The position numbers and the translations under genes are program-made. Below the pieces are notes generated by a model that saw only the letters and a list, made by a program, of their open reading frames with translations, had not been told where the DNA came from and did not search any database. Below, piece after piece: positions 26,094-34,442 of a stretch of 64,000 nucleotides of DNA. This DNA comes from Ruminococcaceae bacterium UBA6353 (lineage in GTDB: Bacteria; Bacillota; Clostridia; Oscillospirales; Acutalibacteraceae), in NCBI GenBank assembly GCA_002437905.1, contig DJRT01000005.1, forward strand, positions 1-64,000, read 5' to 3'. How positions within the stretch are numbered: position 1 is the first letter of the stretch; each line of letters starts with the position of its first letter.

Positions 26094-26861
26094 ATGGAAT
26101 TGGTTTCTATCGGTCACCATGTCTGTCATGACGCAGAGTTTCGCATTGTGCGGCCACAGGGGCTGGAGTATTATATTCTGCTGGTGTTTCATTCGGCGGC
26201 CTGTTTTGGAGCGGAGAAGCTGGAGGAGAGAAAGCCGGGATCCTTCGTGCTGTTTCGTCCCGGCACGCCGCAGTATTTTGGGGCGGTGGATCATTCCTTC
26301 TGCCACGATTGGGTCTCCTTTCGGCCCGGCGAAGCCGAACAGCTGAAATTGCAGCGGGATATTGTCCTGGATACCGTTATGGCGTTTGATGAGCTGCCCG
26401 AAGTGTCCTGCCTGATCAAGCTGATTCAGCAGGAATGGTATTCGAACGCGCCAAACAAAGAGGGTGTGATGACTGATTGCTTTGCGGCACTTCTCGGCGT
26501 TCTCGCCCGGGCGGGAAAGGGAGCCGAAAGCCACCGCCCGTATTATACGGCAATGCTTTCCCTGCGCGCGGAGCTGTATTCTACGCCGAACAAGTGGCGA
26601 TCGGCAGGGGAAATGGCTAAGCAGCTTGGCATCAGCACCTCGTATTTTGCGCATCTCTATCGTGCGTATTTTTCCGGTACGCCGGCTGCGGATGCGGTGA
26701 GAAGCCGCATGGAGATTGCCGCGGAGCTGCTTTCCTCCACGCCCTACCGTATTGGCGAAATTGCCGAGCGGCTTGGGTATGTCGATGATACCTATTTCAT
26801 GAAACAGTTCAAAAAAGAAATGGGCATGACCCCAAGTGCCTATCGTAAGCAAAATCGCTGA
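26094..26861 (+). CDS. AraC family transcriptional regulator (next to GH43)
   Basis: A 255-residue regulator with an N-terminal cupin-like sensor (residues about 1-120, with RPGTPQYFGAVDHSFCHDW) and two C-terminal helix-turn-helix units (AGEMAKQLGISTSYFAHLYR and IGEIAERLGYVDDTYFMKQF), ending in GMTPSAYRKQNR. The ATG follows TTGGAG; the reading frame is open further upstream but that part is the promoter. It is divergent from GH43 with fully overlapping promoters, so it most likely senses the GH43 product or substrate. Like GH43 it uses more A/T-ending codons than the surrounding genes. Confidence 0.88.
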   Translation: MELVSIGHHVCHDAEFRIVRPQGLEYYILLVFHSAACFGAEKLEERKPGSFVLFRPGTPQYFGAVDHSFCHDWVSFRPGEAEQLKLQRDIVLDTVMAFDELPEVSCLIKLIQQEWYSNAPNKEGVMTDCFAALLGVLARAGKGAESHRPYYTAMLSLRAELYSTPNKWRSAGEMAKQLGISTSYFAHLYRAYFSGTPAADAVRSRMEIAAELLSSTPYRIGEIAERLGYVDDTYFMKQFKKEMGMTPSAYRKQNR

Positions 26862-26897
26862 TACACAGGTGCCTTACGGCTGCGTGGGTTTCTAAAA

Positions 26898-26943
26898 AAA
26901 TCGCCGCAGAACCGATCTTCCGGTCGGTTCTGCGGCGATTTTG
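26898..26943. terminator. Terminator after the AraC gene and recG (copy 2 of the 40-bp repeat)
   Basis: An 18-bp perfect stem (AAATCGCCGCAGAACCGA and complement) with A-run on the left and T-run on the right works for both converging genes. It is the near-identical copy of the hairpin at 25030-25069, differing at one loop base (26921). Confidence 0.92.
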
Positions 26944-26948
26944 TATTA

Positions 26949-28991
26949 TCAGTTCAAACCGTTTTCTCCCACATCGGCAAACAGCCGCTCTACGGCCTGC
27001 CGCAGGGGGGCATTTTCCGGATGTGTGAGGGTGGGGTCGACGGCAAGCTGTGCTGCCGCGGTTGCCTGTGCCTGCTGCAGCAGCGGCAGGTCGCCATTGA
27101 GATCGGCAATGTGCAGCTGGGGCAGGCCATGCTGCCGATTACCAAAGAAATCGCCTGGTCCGCGCAGCTTGAGATCCTCGTCGGCAATGCGGAAGCCGTC
27201 ATTGGTGCTGCACAGCACCTGCAGCCGGCGGCGGGTGTCCTCGCCGGTGCTGTCTGAGATCAGGATGCAGGTGGAGCGGTGGTTGCCCCGCCCAACCCGG
27301 CCGCGCAGCTGATGGAGCTGCGCCAGGCCAAAGCGGTCGGCGTCCTCGATCACCAGAATAACGGCATTGGGTACATCCACCCCTACCTCCACCACCGTGG
27401 TAGAGACCAGCAGCTGGATCTCCCCGGCGGCAAAGGCAGCCATGGTGCGTTCCTTATCGGCTGGCTTCATGCGGCCGTGCAGCAGCCCCAGCCGGTAGCC
27501 GCGGAAGGGGCCGGCGGCCAGCCGTTCATAGACGGTGGCGGCGGCATGCAGGTCGCTTGGTTCCTCGCCCTCCTCCACCAGTGGGCAGACGATAAAGCCC
27601 TGCCGCCCCTCATCCAGGTGCCGCCGCACATAGGCATAGGCGCGCTCCCGTTTCTGTGAGGTCACGGCATAGGTCTCCACCGGCTGGCGGCCGGGGGGCA
27701 GCTCGTCCAGCACCGAAACATCCAGATCGCCGTAGACGATCAGTGCCAGTGTGCGGGGGATGGGGGTGGCGGACATGACCAGCATGTGCGGGTCGGCGCC
27801 CTTGGCGGCCAGCGCCGCGCGCTGGTGTACACCAAAGCGGTGCTGCTCATCGGTGATGACCAGTCCCAGCCGGGCAAAGCGGACGCTTTCGCTGATCAGG
27901 GCATGGGTGCCGACGGCCAGGTCAATCTCTCCGGCGGCCAGTGCGGCCTGCAGCTCCCGCCGCCGGGCGGCCGGCACCGCCCCGGTGAACAGGCCTACCC
28001 GCACGGTATCGCCCAGCAGCCGCTGCATGGTGTCTGCGTGCTGCTCGGCCAGGATCTCGGTGGGGGCCATCATGGCCGCCTGAAATCCCTCGCGTATGGC
28101 GGAGTAGGCAACGCCGGCGGCCACGGCGGTTTTGCCGCTGCCAACATCGCCCTGCACCAGCCGCGCCATTGGCCGGCCGCTGCGCATATCCTCCAGGCAG
28201 TCTGCGATGGCGCGGCTCTGTGCCCCGGTGAGGGTAAAAGGCAGCGCGGCGGTGTAGGCGGCGGTGTGGTCCGCCTGCAGGATACAGCCGCTTTCCCGCT
28301 GGTTGTGGCTCTTCAGCCGCAGCAGGCCAAGCTGCAGCACAAACAGCTCTTCAAATACCAGCCGGCGGCGGGCGGCCTCCAGCGCGGCGGCATTTTCCGG
28401 AAAGTGGATGGCCGTGAGCGCCGTGCGGGCATCACACAGCTGCAGCCGCTGCCGCAGCTCCTCCGGCAGTGGTTCCGGCCATCCATCGGCCGGCAGCGCC
28501 CGCAGCGCCGCCGCCACATTGGTCTCGATCATGCGGGCGGTCAGCCCGTCGGTCTGCGGATAAATGGGGCGGATGCGCTGTCCGGTGGCTGCCGGCTCGA
28601 TCAGCGGGGAGGTCATCTCGTACTGGCGCCCCTTGGCGGTAACGCAGCCGAACAGCAGCAGCTCCTCGTCCCGGTGTACCCGTGCCGCGGCATAGCGGTT
28701 GTTGAACAGGGTGACCAGTAGGCTGTTCTGCCCATCGGAGACCCGGAAGCGGTAAAGGGTCATGCCCTTGCGCACCCGGTATTCCGTGGGGGTGGAGAGC
28801 ACCCACACCCGCAGACAGCATGGCTGGCCGGGCGGTGCGGCCGCTGCGGTGACGGTTTTGGACCAGTCCTCATAGGCGCGGGGGTAGTGGCGCAGCAGAT
28901 CGCCGATGGTGTGGATATGCAGCTTTTCATACAGGGCGGCGCGTTTTTCCCCAACGCCCGGCAGCTCCCGAACAGAGCAGTCGATCCACAT
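26949..28991 (-). CDS. recG: ATP-dependent DNA helicase RecG
   Basis: A 680-residue helicase that remodels stalled forks and branched recombination intermediates. The N-terminal wedge/OB domain (residues about 1-230) is followed by helicase motifs: Walker A GDVGSGKTAVAAG, TEILAEQHA, DEQHRFGVHQR (motif II), MSATPIPRTLAL (motif III) and the C-terminal LVSTTVVEVGVDVPNA, GLAQLHQLRGRVGRG (motifs V and VI). Full length for the family. It starts at an ATG behind AGGAGGGG, has its own promoter, and is divergent from spoIIP. Confidence 0.97.
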   Translation of the reverse strand: MWIDCSVRELPGVGEKRAALYEKLHIHTIGDLLRHYPRAYEDWSKTVTAAAAPPGQPCCLRVWVLSTPTEYRVRKGMTLYRFRVSDGQNSLLVTLFNNRYAAARVHRDEELLLFGCVTAKGRQYEMTSPLIEPAATGQRIRPIYPQTDGLTARMIETNVAAALRALPADGWPEPLPEELRQRLQLCDARTALTAIHFPENAAALEAARRRLVFEELFVLQLGLLRLKSHNQRESGCILQADHTAAYTAALPFTLTGAQSRAIADCLEDMRSGRPMARLVQGDVGSGKTAVAAGVAYSAIREGFQAAMMAPTEILAEQHADTMQRLLGDTVRVGLFTGAVPAARRRELQAALAAGEIDLAVGTHALISESVRFARLGLVITDEQHRFGVHQRAALAAKGADPHMLVMSATPIPRTLALIVYGDLDVSVLDELPPGRQPVETYAVTSQKRERAYAYVRRHLDEGRQGFIVCPLVEEGEEPSDLHAAATVYERLAAGPFRGYRLGLLHGRMKPADKERTMAAFAAGEIQLLVSTTVVEVGVDVPNAVILVIEDADRFGLAQLHQLRGRVGRGNHRSTCILISDSTGEDTRRRLQVLCSTNDGFRIADEDLKLRGPGDFFGNRQHGLPQLHIADLNGDLPLLQQAQATAAAQLAVDPTLTHPENAPLRQAVERLFADVGENGLN

Positions 28992-29014
28992 GGCACACCC
29001 CTCCTTTTTTCTCC

Positions 29015-29043
29015 ATTATAGCGGATGTTTGGTGGCCTGACAA
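29015..29043 (-). promoter_or_regulatory. Promoter of recG
   Basis: On the minus strand TTGTCA, 17 bases, TATAAT, ending 23 bases before the recG start. Confidence 0.85.
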
Positions 29044-29107
29044 CCCCGCAGGCAAAAAACTTTGCGGTATGTTCGGCCGTGCGGCGGCATACAAGTATAG
29101 GGGTGAT

Positions 29108-30265
29108 GTGAAGTTGAAAAGGGTGCAAACGGTAAACGGACAGACCCGCCGCGGCCGGCGGGCGGTGCTGCGCGCGGCGGCTGTATGCGGGGTGGCGGCA
29201 CTGCTGCTGGCAGCGCCGCTGGATTGGGCAGCGGCGGGACGCACGGTGCTGCTGGTGGCGGCCGGTATGCAGCAGCCGGAGAACACCGCTGCGTTCCTTG
29301 CCGGCCGTTTGCAGACGGCCACAGCCGAGCCGCCGGCGCAGACTGTGGCCGTGGCGCAGGCGCCGGCGGCTGCAGCGGGTGGGACGGAACCGCCGGCTGA
29401 ACCGCCGGCCGAGGCCACCACGACCACGGTGGCGGTGGCCGCAACGACCGCTCCGCCGGAGGATGGCACCGGCGGCAAGGTGTATGAGCAGAAGCTGGAT
29501 ACCGGCGACACCCTGCTGGATGGGGTGGCGGTGCGCAACCGCAGCGGCCAGGCGGTGGATATCCGCACGGCGCTGGCCACTACGCTGCAGTGCCGCTTTA
29601 CGCAGACGGCGGAGCCGCAGGTGCTGATCGTGCACACGCATACCACGGAGGAATACCTGCCCTATGATGCCGGCTACTACAATGCCGGCGACCGCAGCCG
29701 CACGGTCGGCGGGGCCTATTCCGTCTGCACCGTGGGGCAGGCGGTGGTACAGGCGCTGGCCGAGGAGGGGATCGTGGCGGTGCAGGATACCACCGTGCAC
29801 GATTCACCAAAATACAGCGGCGCGTACAGTCGTTCGGCCGAGACGGTGACAAAAAATCTGGAAAAATACCCCTCCATTCAGGTGGTGCTGGATCTGCATC
29901 GCGACGCTATCCTGCAGGGGGAACGGGATCTGACCAAGCCCACCGTGGTGGTGGAGGGGAAAAAAGCGGCGCAGATGATGATTTTGATCGGTACGGTCAG
30001 CACCGCCGCGCTGCCCAATCCCCATTGGCAGCAGAACCTGGCGCTGGCCGCCCAGTGGCAAAAGGCACTCACCGACAGCTATCCCGGCCTGATGCGTCCG
30101 CTGAGCACCGTGGCCAGCCGCTATAACCAGCACATGCATGCCGGCTACCTGCTGGTGGAGATCGGCAGTGAGGGCAACGCGATTGACGAAGCCGTATATT
30201 CCGGACAGCTGCTGGGCAAAACATTGGCAAGACTACTCAAGGAGCCGGAAAAAGCGGGGGGATGA
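29108..30265 (+). CDS. spoIIP: Stage II sporulation protein P
   Basis: A 385-residue membrane-anchored amidase/endopeptidase that, with SpoIID and SpoIIM, digests peptidoglycan during forespore engulfment. It has an N-terminal membrane segment (VLRAAAVCGVAALLLAAPL), an Ala/Pro/Thr-rich linker, and the SpoIIP catalytic domain with VLIVHTHTTEEYLPY (zinc-binding His and Glu), VLDLHRDAI and HAGYLLVEIGSEGN. The start is placed at GTG 29108 after AGGGGTGAT; TTG at 29114 is an alternative, and the frame is open to 29069. A small membrane protein gene overlaps its stop by 4 bases. gpr, its common neighbour, is not here. Confidence 0.92.
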   Translation: MKLKRVQTVNGQTRRGRRAVLRAAAVCGVAALLLAAPLDWAAAGRTVLLVAAGMQQPENTAAFLAGRLQTATAEPPAQTVAVAQAPAAAAGGTEPPAEPPAEATTTTVAVAATTAPPEDGTGGKVYEQKLDTGDTLLDGVAVRNRSGQAVDIRTALATTLQCRFTQTAEPQVLIVHTHTTEEYLPYDAGYYNAGDRSRTVGGAYSVCTVGQAVVQALAEEGIVAVQDTTVHDSPKYSGAYSRSAETVTKNLEKYPSIQVVLDLHRDAILQGERDLTKPTVVVEGKKAAQMMILIGTVSTAALPNPHWQQNLALAAQWQKALTDSYPGLMRPLSTVASRYNQHMHAGYLLVEIGSEGNAIDEAVYSGQLLGKTLARLLKEPEKAGG

Positions 30266-30600
30266 CCGTGACCAAAAATCGTCGCCGGGCAGCCGGCAGT
30301 TTTTTCACAGCACTGGTGCTGGCACTGTGCGTGCTGGGGCTTGGCGGCGCCTGCCTGCTGATCGAATACAATATCCAGCGCACGGCCTACGGGCAGGTCA
30401 GCTTTGTCTATGGGTATACCCTGCAGGGGGGTGAGCCGGTGGTGACGGCCGGCGGCAACCGGCTGGCCCTGCTGCCACCGGCCACGGAGCAGGCGCTGCG
30501 CGCCTGCGTGGCACCGCCGGTGCGGCTGACGGCGGAGCTGCTGCGGCGGGAGACGGCTGCCTTTGCCCGCCTATGGGCGCGGCTGCTGCCGGCTGGCTGA
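30262..30600 (+). CDS. Small membrane-anchored protein coupled to spoIIP, unknown
   Basis: A 112-residue protein with a basic N-terminus (KNRRRAAG), one membrane helix (FFTALVLALCVLGLGGACLLI, residues about 14-34, broken by position) and a short outside domain of about 75 residues (VSFVYGYTLQGGEPVVTAGG). It starts inside the spoIIP stop (ATGA), so translation is probably coupled and a role in sporulation is a reasonable guess. I do not recognise the family. The region ends just before the promoter of the GH3 gene. Confidence 0.65.
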   Translation: MTVTKNRRRAAGSFFTALVLALCVLGLGGACLLIEYNIQRTAYGQVSFVYGYTLQGGEPVVTAGGNRLALLPPATEQALRACVAPPVRLTAELLRRETAAFARLWARLLPAG

Positions 30601-30616
30601 AAGGCTGTTTTTTTAC

Positions 30617-30645
30617 TTGCCAAAGGCGAAAATGTGTGCTATACT
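30617..30645 (+). promoter_or_regulatory. Promoter of the GH3 beta-glucosidase gene
   Basis: TTGCCA (30617-30622), 17 bases, TATACT (30640-30645). The predicted start of transcription falls just before the cre-like palindrome. Confidence 0.8.
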
Positions 30646-30660
30646 TGTCCCGTGCAGAAA

Positions 30661-30674
30661 AGTAAGCGCTTACA
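30661..30674 (+). promoter_or_regulatory. cre-like operator (CcpA/LacI family) before the GH3 gene
   Basis: AGTAAGCGCTTACA matches the catabolite responsive element TGWAANCGNTNWCA at 13 of 14 positions and contains the perfect palindrome GTAAGCGCTTAC. It lies about 9 bases after the predicted transcription start, where a bound repressor would block initiation or elongation. CcpA is not in this window; a dedicated LacI-type repressor is an alternative. Confidence 0.75.
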
Positions 30675-30696
30675 AAGTGCAGTGAGGGAGGACAAT

Positions 30697-32862
30697 ATGG
30701 ACATTTATTCGCTCTTACGCAGCATGACACTGGAGGAAAAGCTTGGCCAGCTGACGCAGCTGCATTGTCGCTGGTTTTGTTACACCGAGGCGGCACTGAC
30801 CGGTCCGGAGACCGAGCTTTCCCTGCGGCCGGAGGATCTGGATCGCTGCGGCTCGGTGCTGAATTTCATGGGTGCGGAGGAAATGCTGACGGTGCAGCGG
30901 GAGTTTCTTGCCCGCTCCGACCGGCAGATCCCGCTGCTGTTTATGCAGAATGTGGTGCACGGGCATCGGACGATCTACCCGATCCCGCTGGCCATGGGCG
31001 GCAGCTTTGATCCGGAGCTGCTGCAGGAGTGCTGCGATATGGCGGCACGGGAGGCGGCAGCCAGCGGTGTGCATGTGAATTTTGCGCCCATGCTGGATCT
31101 GGTGCGGGATGCGCGCTGGGGAAGGGTGATGGAGTCCACCGGCGAGGATCCGTACCTCAACGGCGTGATGGCACGGGCCTTTGTGCGGGGGTTCCAGGGG
31201 GATTTCCGGCACAAGCACAATATGGCGGTGTGCATCAAGCACTTTGCCGCCTACGGCGCGGCGGAGGCCGGCCGGGATTACAACGCTGCGGATATCGGCG
31301 AGCGCAGCCTGCGCCAGTATTATCTGCCGGCCTACAAGGCAGCAATCGACGCCGGCGCAGAGATGGTGATGGCCTCCTTCAATACCCTCGACGGGGTGCC
31401 GGTGACCGGCAGTGACTTCCTGCTCAACCAGATCCTGCGGGAGGAATATGGCTTTGATAAGGTGCTGATCAGCGACTTTGACGCCGTGCGGGAGCTGATT
31501 GCCCACGGCTATTGCGCGGACGAAAAGGAAGCGGCGCTGCAGGCCATCCGCTGCAATGTGGATATTGAAATGATGTCGGCCACCTACTATAAGTATGCCC
31601 GCCAGCTGCTGGAGGAGGGGCGCATTACCATGGCGCAGATCGACCGCATGGTGCTGCGGGTGCTGCGCCTGAAGCAAAAGATGCACCTGTTTGAGCGGCC
31701 CACCAGTGCGGCGGACCCGGCGGCGGAGAAGCGGCTGTTCTGCTGCAAAAAGCACCGGGCGATCGCCCGCCGCGCAGCGCAGGAGAGCGTGGTGCTGCTG
31801 AAGAATGCCAACGGTGTGCTGCCGCTGAAGAGAGAGGATAAGATCGCGCTGATCGGCCCCTTTGCCGATACCGGGGAGATCCTGGGCAACTGGAATGGCA
31901 TCGGCGTGCCGGAGGAAACGGTCACGCTGTATCAGGGGATGCGCCGGCACACCGCCGCCAGCCGGCTGCGGCTGGCCGCCGGCTGCGGCTACGGTCTGGC
32001 GCAGACGGATGACAGCGGTTTCGCCGAGGCGCTGCGCCGGGTGCGGTATGCGGATAAGGTGGTGCTGGCCATTGGCGAACACCAGGCGTACTCCGGCGAG
32101 GGACGCAGCCGGGCGCATATCACCATTCCGCCGCTGCAGATGGCGCTGGCGCGTGCTGTGGCTGCCAAGGGCAAGCCGGTGATTGCGGTGGTGTTTGCCG
32201 GCCGCCCGCTGGAGCTGGAGGAGCTGACCGGGCTGTGCGATGCGGTGGTGTATGCCTGGCAGCCGGGTACGGAGGGCGGCAGCGCCCTGGCCGATATCCT
32301 GTACGGAGCGGTGAACCCCAGCGGCAAACTGGCCATGAGCCTGCCCTATGCCGTGGGGCAGCTCCCGCTGTATTACAATGCACTGCCCACCGGCCGCCCA
32401 AAGAAGGGCGATGCCGTGCCGCAGGATATGGCGCGCACGCGCTGCTGCAGCATGTACGGGGATGTGCCCAACCGGCCGCTGTATCCCTTTGGCTATGGCC
32501 TTTCCTATACCACCTTTGCTTTTTCCGATCTGCGGCTTTCGGCCGACCGGGTGACAGCCGATGGAGAGCTGACCGCCAGCGTGACGGTCACCAATACCGG
32601 CAGCGTGGCCGGTAAGGAGGTCGTGCAGCTGTATATCCGCGATTGCTTTGCCAGTGTATCGCGCCCGGTACGGGAGCTCAAGGGCTTTCAGAAGATTTTG
32701 CTGCAGCCGGGGGAGAGCCGCACCGTCACCTTTGTGATCCGGGAGGAAATGCTGCGCTTCTGGAACCAGGCGATGCAGTTTGTCTCGGAGCCGGGGGAAT
32801 TTACCGTGTATATCGGCAACAGCAGCGATGCGGAGCTGTCGGCCGGCTTCTGGCTGGAGTAA
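30697..32862 (+). CDS. Glycoside hydrolase family 3 beta-glucosidase/beta-xylosidase
   Basis: A 721-residue GH3 enzyme without signal peptide, so it splits imported beta-linked oligosaccharides. The nucleophile is Asp260 in VLISDFDAV; KHF at 181-183 and VNFAPMLDLVRDARWGR belong to the substrate pocket. The (beta/alpha)8 barrel (about 1-330) is followed by the alpha/beta sandwich domain with ALIGPFADTGE and a C-terminal fibronectin III-like domain (VTVTNTGSVAGKEVVQLYI). This is the BglX-like domain order. ATG follows GAGGGAGGACA. A promoter and a cre-like operator sit directly upstream, so it should be repressed by preferred sugars. A terminator follows. Confidence 0.92.
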   Translation: MDIYSLLRSMTLEEKLGQLTQLHCRWFCYTEAALTGPETELSLRPEDLDRCGSVLNFMGAEEMLTVQREFLARSDRQIPLLFMQNVVHGHRTIYPIPLAMGGSFDPELLQECCDMAAREAAASGVHVNFAPMLDLVRDARWGRVMESTGEDPYLNGVMARAFVRGFQGDFRHKHNMAVCIKHFAAYGAAEAGRDYNAADIGERSLRQYYLPAYKAAIDAGAEMVMASFNTLDGVPVTGSDFLLNQILREEYGFDKVLISDFDAVRELIAHGYCADEKEAALQAIRCNVDIEMMSATYYKYARQLLEEGRITMAQIDRMVLRVLRLKQKMHLFERPTSAADPAAEKRLFCCKKHRAIARRAAQESVVLLKNANGVLPLKREDKIALIGPFADTGEILGNWNGIGVPEETVTLYQGMRRHTAASRLRLAAGCGYGLAQTDDSGFAEALRRVRYADKVVLAIGEHQAYSGEGRSRAHITIPPLQMALARAVAAKGKPVIAVVFAGRPLELEELTGLCDAVVYAWQPGTEGGSALADILYGAVNPSGKLAMSLPYAVGQLPLYYNALPTGRPKKGDAVPQDMARTRCCSMYGDVPNRPLYPFGYGLSYTTFAFSDLRLSADRVTADGELTASVTVTNTGSVAGKEVVQLYIRDCFASVSRPVRELKGFQKILLQPGESRTVTFVIREEMLRFWNQAMQFVSEPGEFTVYIGNSSDAELSAGFWLE

Positions 32863-32877
32863 GGCGGCGGCAGACAG

Positions 32878-32910
32878 GGACACCGTGCCGTGGGTACGGT
32901 GTCCTTTTTT
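32878..32910 (+). terminator. Terminator of the GH3 gene
   Basis: GGACACCGT pairs with ACGGTGTCC around a 9-base loop, followed by six T. Confidence 0.9.
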
Positions 32911-32960
32911 ATGTCAAATGTGTATTCTTTCATTTTTCTGCATAAAAATCCATTTTTCTC

Positions 32961-32989
32961 TTGCAAACATCCCTGAAATATGCTAAAGT
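32961..32989 (+). promoter_or_regulatory. Promoter of the DUF5058-membrane protein-M20 operon
   Basis: TTGCAA (32961-32966), 17 bases, TAAAGT (32984-32989), 30 bases before the start codon. Confidence 0.65.
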
Positions 32990-33019
32990 GAAAGGGTCAT
33001 TATGGGAGGAGGCTTTTTT

Positions 33020-33754
33020 GTGAAGTTTGATGTAAACAGTCCGGTGCTGTTCGCACTGGTGGGGGTGCTGATCGCCGCTGTGCTGGCGCAGTCGGTGTAC
33101 TTCCTTGTGCGGGCGCTGCGCCGGGCCAGGCAGCTTGGCATTGCATCCGCCACGCTGAAGAAGACCGTGTCCTCGGCCGCTGTGTTTACGGTAGCCCCGG
33201 CCGTTGCGATCCTGGTGGGCGTGATCGCCCTGTCCAAGAGCCTGGGTGTGGCGCTGCCGTGGCTGCGGCTGTCGGTGATCGGCTCCATTACATACGAGAC
33301 GGTTGCTGCAGGCAATGCACTGACGGCGGCCGGGGTAAGTGCGGGCAGCACCATCACCGATCCGACGATCTATGTCACCGTGACCTGGGTGATGACGCTG
33401 GGCATCGCCGCGGGGCTGATCCTGGTGCCCTTTGTGACCAAGAAGATCCAGGGTGGCATGACCAAGATCGGCATGAAGGATAAAAAGTGGGGCGATATTT
33501 TCAATAACGCCATGTTTCTCGGCATGATTTCCGCCTTTCTCGGTTATGTATTCAGCGATGTGACCAATGTGTTCCACGGCGATACCGCCGGGCTGGTGCC
33601 GGTGTGTGTGATGGTGACCTCGGCGCTGATCATGACGGTCTGCGGTCTGCTTTCGCAAAAGCTGAAGGTACGCTGGCTGACGGATTATGCCCTGCCGATG
33701 AGCCTGGTGGGCGGTATGGCGGCGGCTATCCCGTTCACGGCGTGGCTGGGCTGA
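33020..33754 (+). CDS. DUF5058 family membrane protein
   Basis: A 244-residue integral membrane protein with six or seven predicted helices. The order of features (N-terminal FDVNSPVLFALVGV, then SVYFLVRALRRA, AVAILVGVIALSKSLGVALPW, and the basic loop TKKIQGGMTKIGMKDKKWG) matches what I recall of DUF5058. The GTG at 33020 lies 7 bases after GGGAGGAGG and is preferred to the ATG at 33002, which is inside the ribosome binding site. The next two genes, a second membrane protein and an M20 peptidase, follow closely, so the two membrane proteins may form one transporter feeding the peptidase. That is inference. Confidence 0.75.
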   Translation: MKFDVNSPVLFALVGVLIAAVLAQSVYFLVRALRRARQLGIASATLKKTVSSAAVFTVAPAVAILVGVIALSKSLGVALPWLRLSVIGSITYETVAAGNALTAAGVSAGSTITDPTIYVTVTWVMTLGIAAGLILVPFVTKKIQGGMTKIGMKDKKWGDIFNNAMFLGMISAFLGYVFSDVTNVFHGDTAGLVPVCVMVTSALIMTVCGLLSQKLKVRWLTDYALPMSLVGGMAAAIPFTAWLG

Positions 33755-33770
33755 AAGGGGGATGTGTGCA

Positions 33771-34442
33771 ATGCATGAAAAGAAAGAAATGACCTATCTG
33801 GACAGCGTCCACCGCGATGGACGCATCTGGGGGATTGTGCTGGGACTTATGCTGCTGCTGTTCCCGGTGGCCGTATCGCTGCTCTTCGGCGCCATGCCGC
33901 AGATGGATGCCCTGCTGAAGGGTATCCTGGCAACGGTGCCGATGTACTGGGCGGTGGGGATTGTGGAGATCTTCACCTATGTGCCGATGCTGGGGGCCGG
34001 CGGCACCTATCTGTCCTTTATCACCGGCAATATTTCCAATCTGAAGCTGCCCTGTGCGATCGACGCCATGGAGCGGGCGGGCTATAAGGCCTCCAGCGAG
34101 GAGGGCGAGATCATCTCGACCATCGCTATTGCGGTGTCCAGTATTGTGACCACGCTGATCATCCTGGTGGGGGTCATTGCCATCGTGCCGCTGACGCCGG
34201 TGCTGGAATCCCCGGTGCTGGAGCCGGCCTTCAATATGATCCTGCCGGCACTGTTCGGCGGCCTGGCGGTGGTGTTTGTGTCCAAAAATCTCAAGCTGTC
34301 CATCGCCCCCATTGTGCTGATGCTGGCGCTGTTCATCTTTGTGCCGGCGCTCAATGCGGGTACGGTAGGCATTATGGTGCCGGTTGGGGTGCTGTTCACC
34401 CTGGCGGTGGCGCGTGTGATGTATAAGAAAGGGTGGTTGTGA
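33771..34442 (+). CDS. Integral membrane protein, partner of DUF5058 protein, unknown
   Basis: A 223-residue protein with about six membrane helices. Noticeable stretches are EIFTYVPMLGAGGTYLSFITGNISNLKLPCAID (broken here as residues about 65-97), which looks like a re-entrant or substrate-binding loop rich in Gly, Thr and Asn, and GTVGIMVPVGVLFTLAVARVMY at the C-terminus. The ATG at 33771 is 9 bases after GGGGG; the one at 33762 is too close. It overlaps the following peptidase gene by one base (TGATG). I cannot name the family. Context suggests a two-component permease with the DUF5058 protein. Confidence 0.68.
   Translation: MHEKKEMTYLDSVHRDGRIWGIVLGLMLLLFPVAVSLLFGAMPQMDALLKGILATVPMYWAVGIVEIFTYVPMLGAGGTYLSFITGNISNLKLPCAIDAMERAGYKASSEEGEIISTIAIAVSSIVTTLIILVGVIAIVPLTPVLESPVLEPAFNMILPALFGGLAVVFVSKNLKLSIAPIVLMLALFIFVPALNAGTVGIMVPVGVLFTLAVARVMYKKGWL

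Noticed and set aside
29069..29107. A possible sigma-E promoter (GGTATGTT, then CATACAAG) and a longer spoIIP start at 29069
   Set aside because: The -10-like CATACAAG fits sigma-E loosely, but the predicted transcript start would fall on the ribosome binding site AGGGG at 29099-29103, leaving no leader. The match may be chance; the longer protein start has no ribosome binding site.
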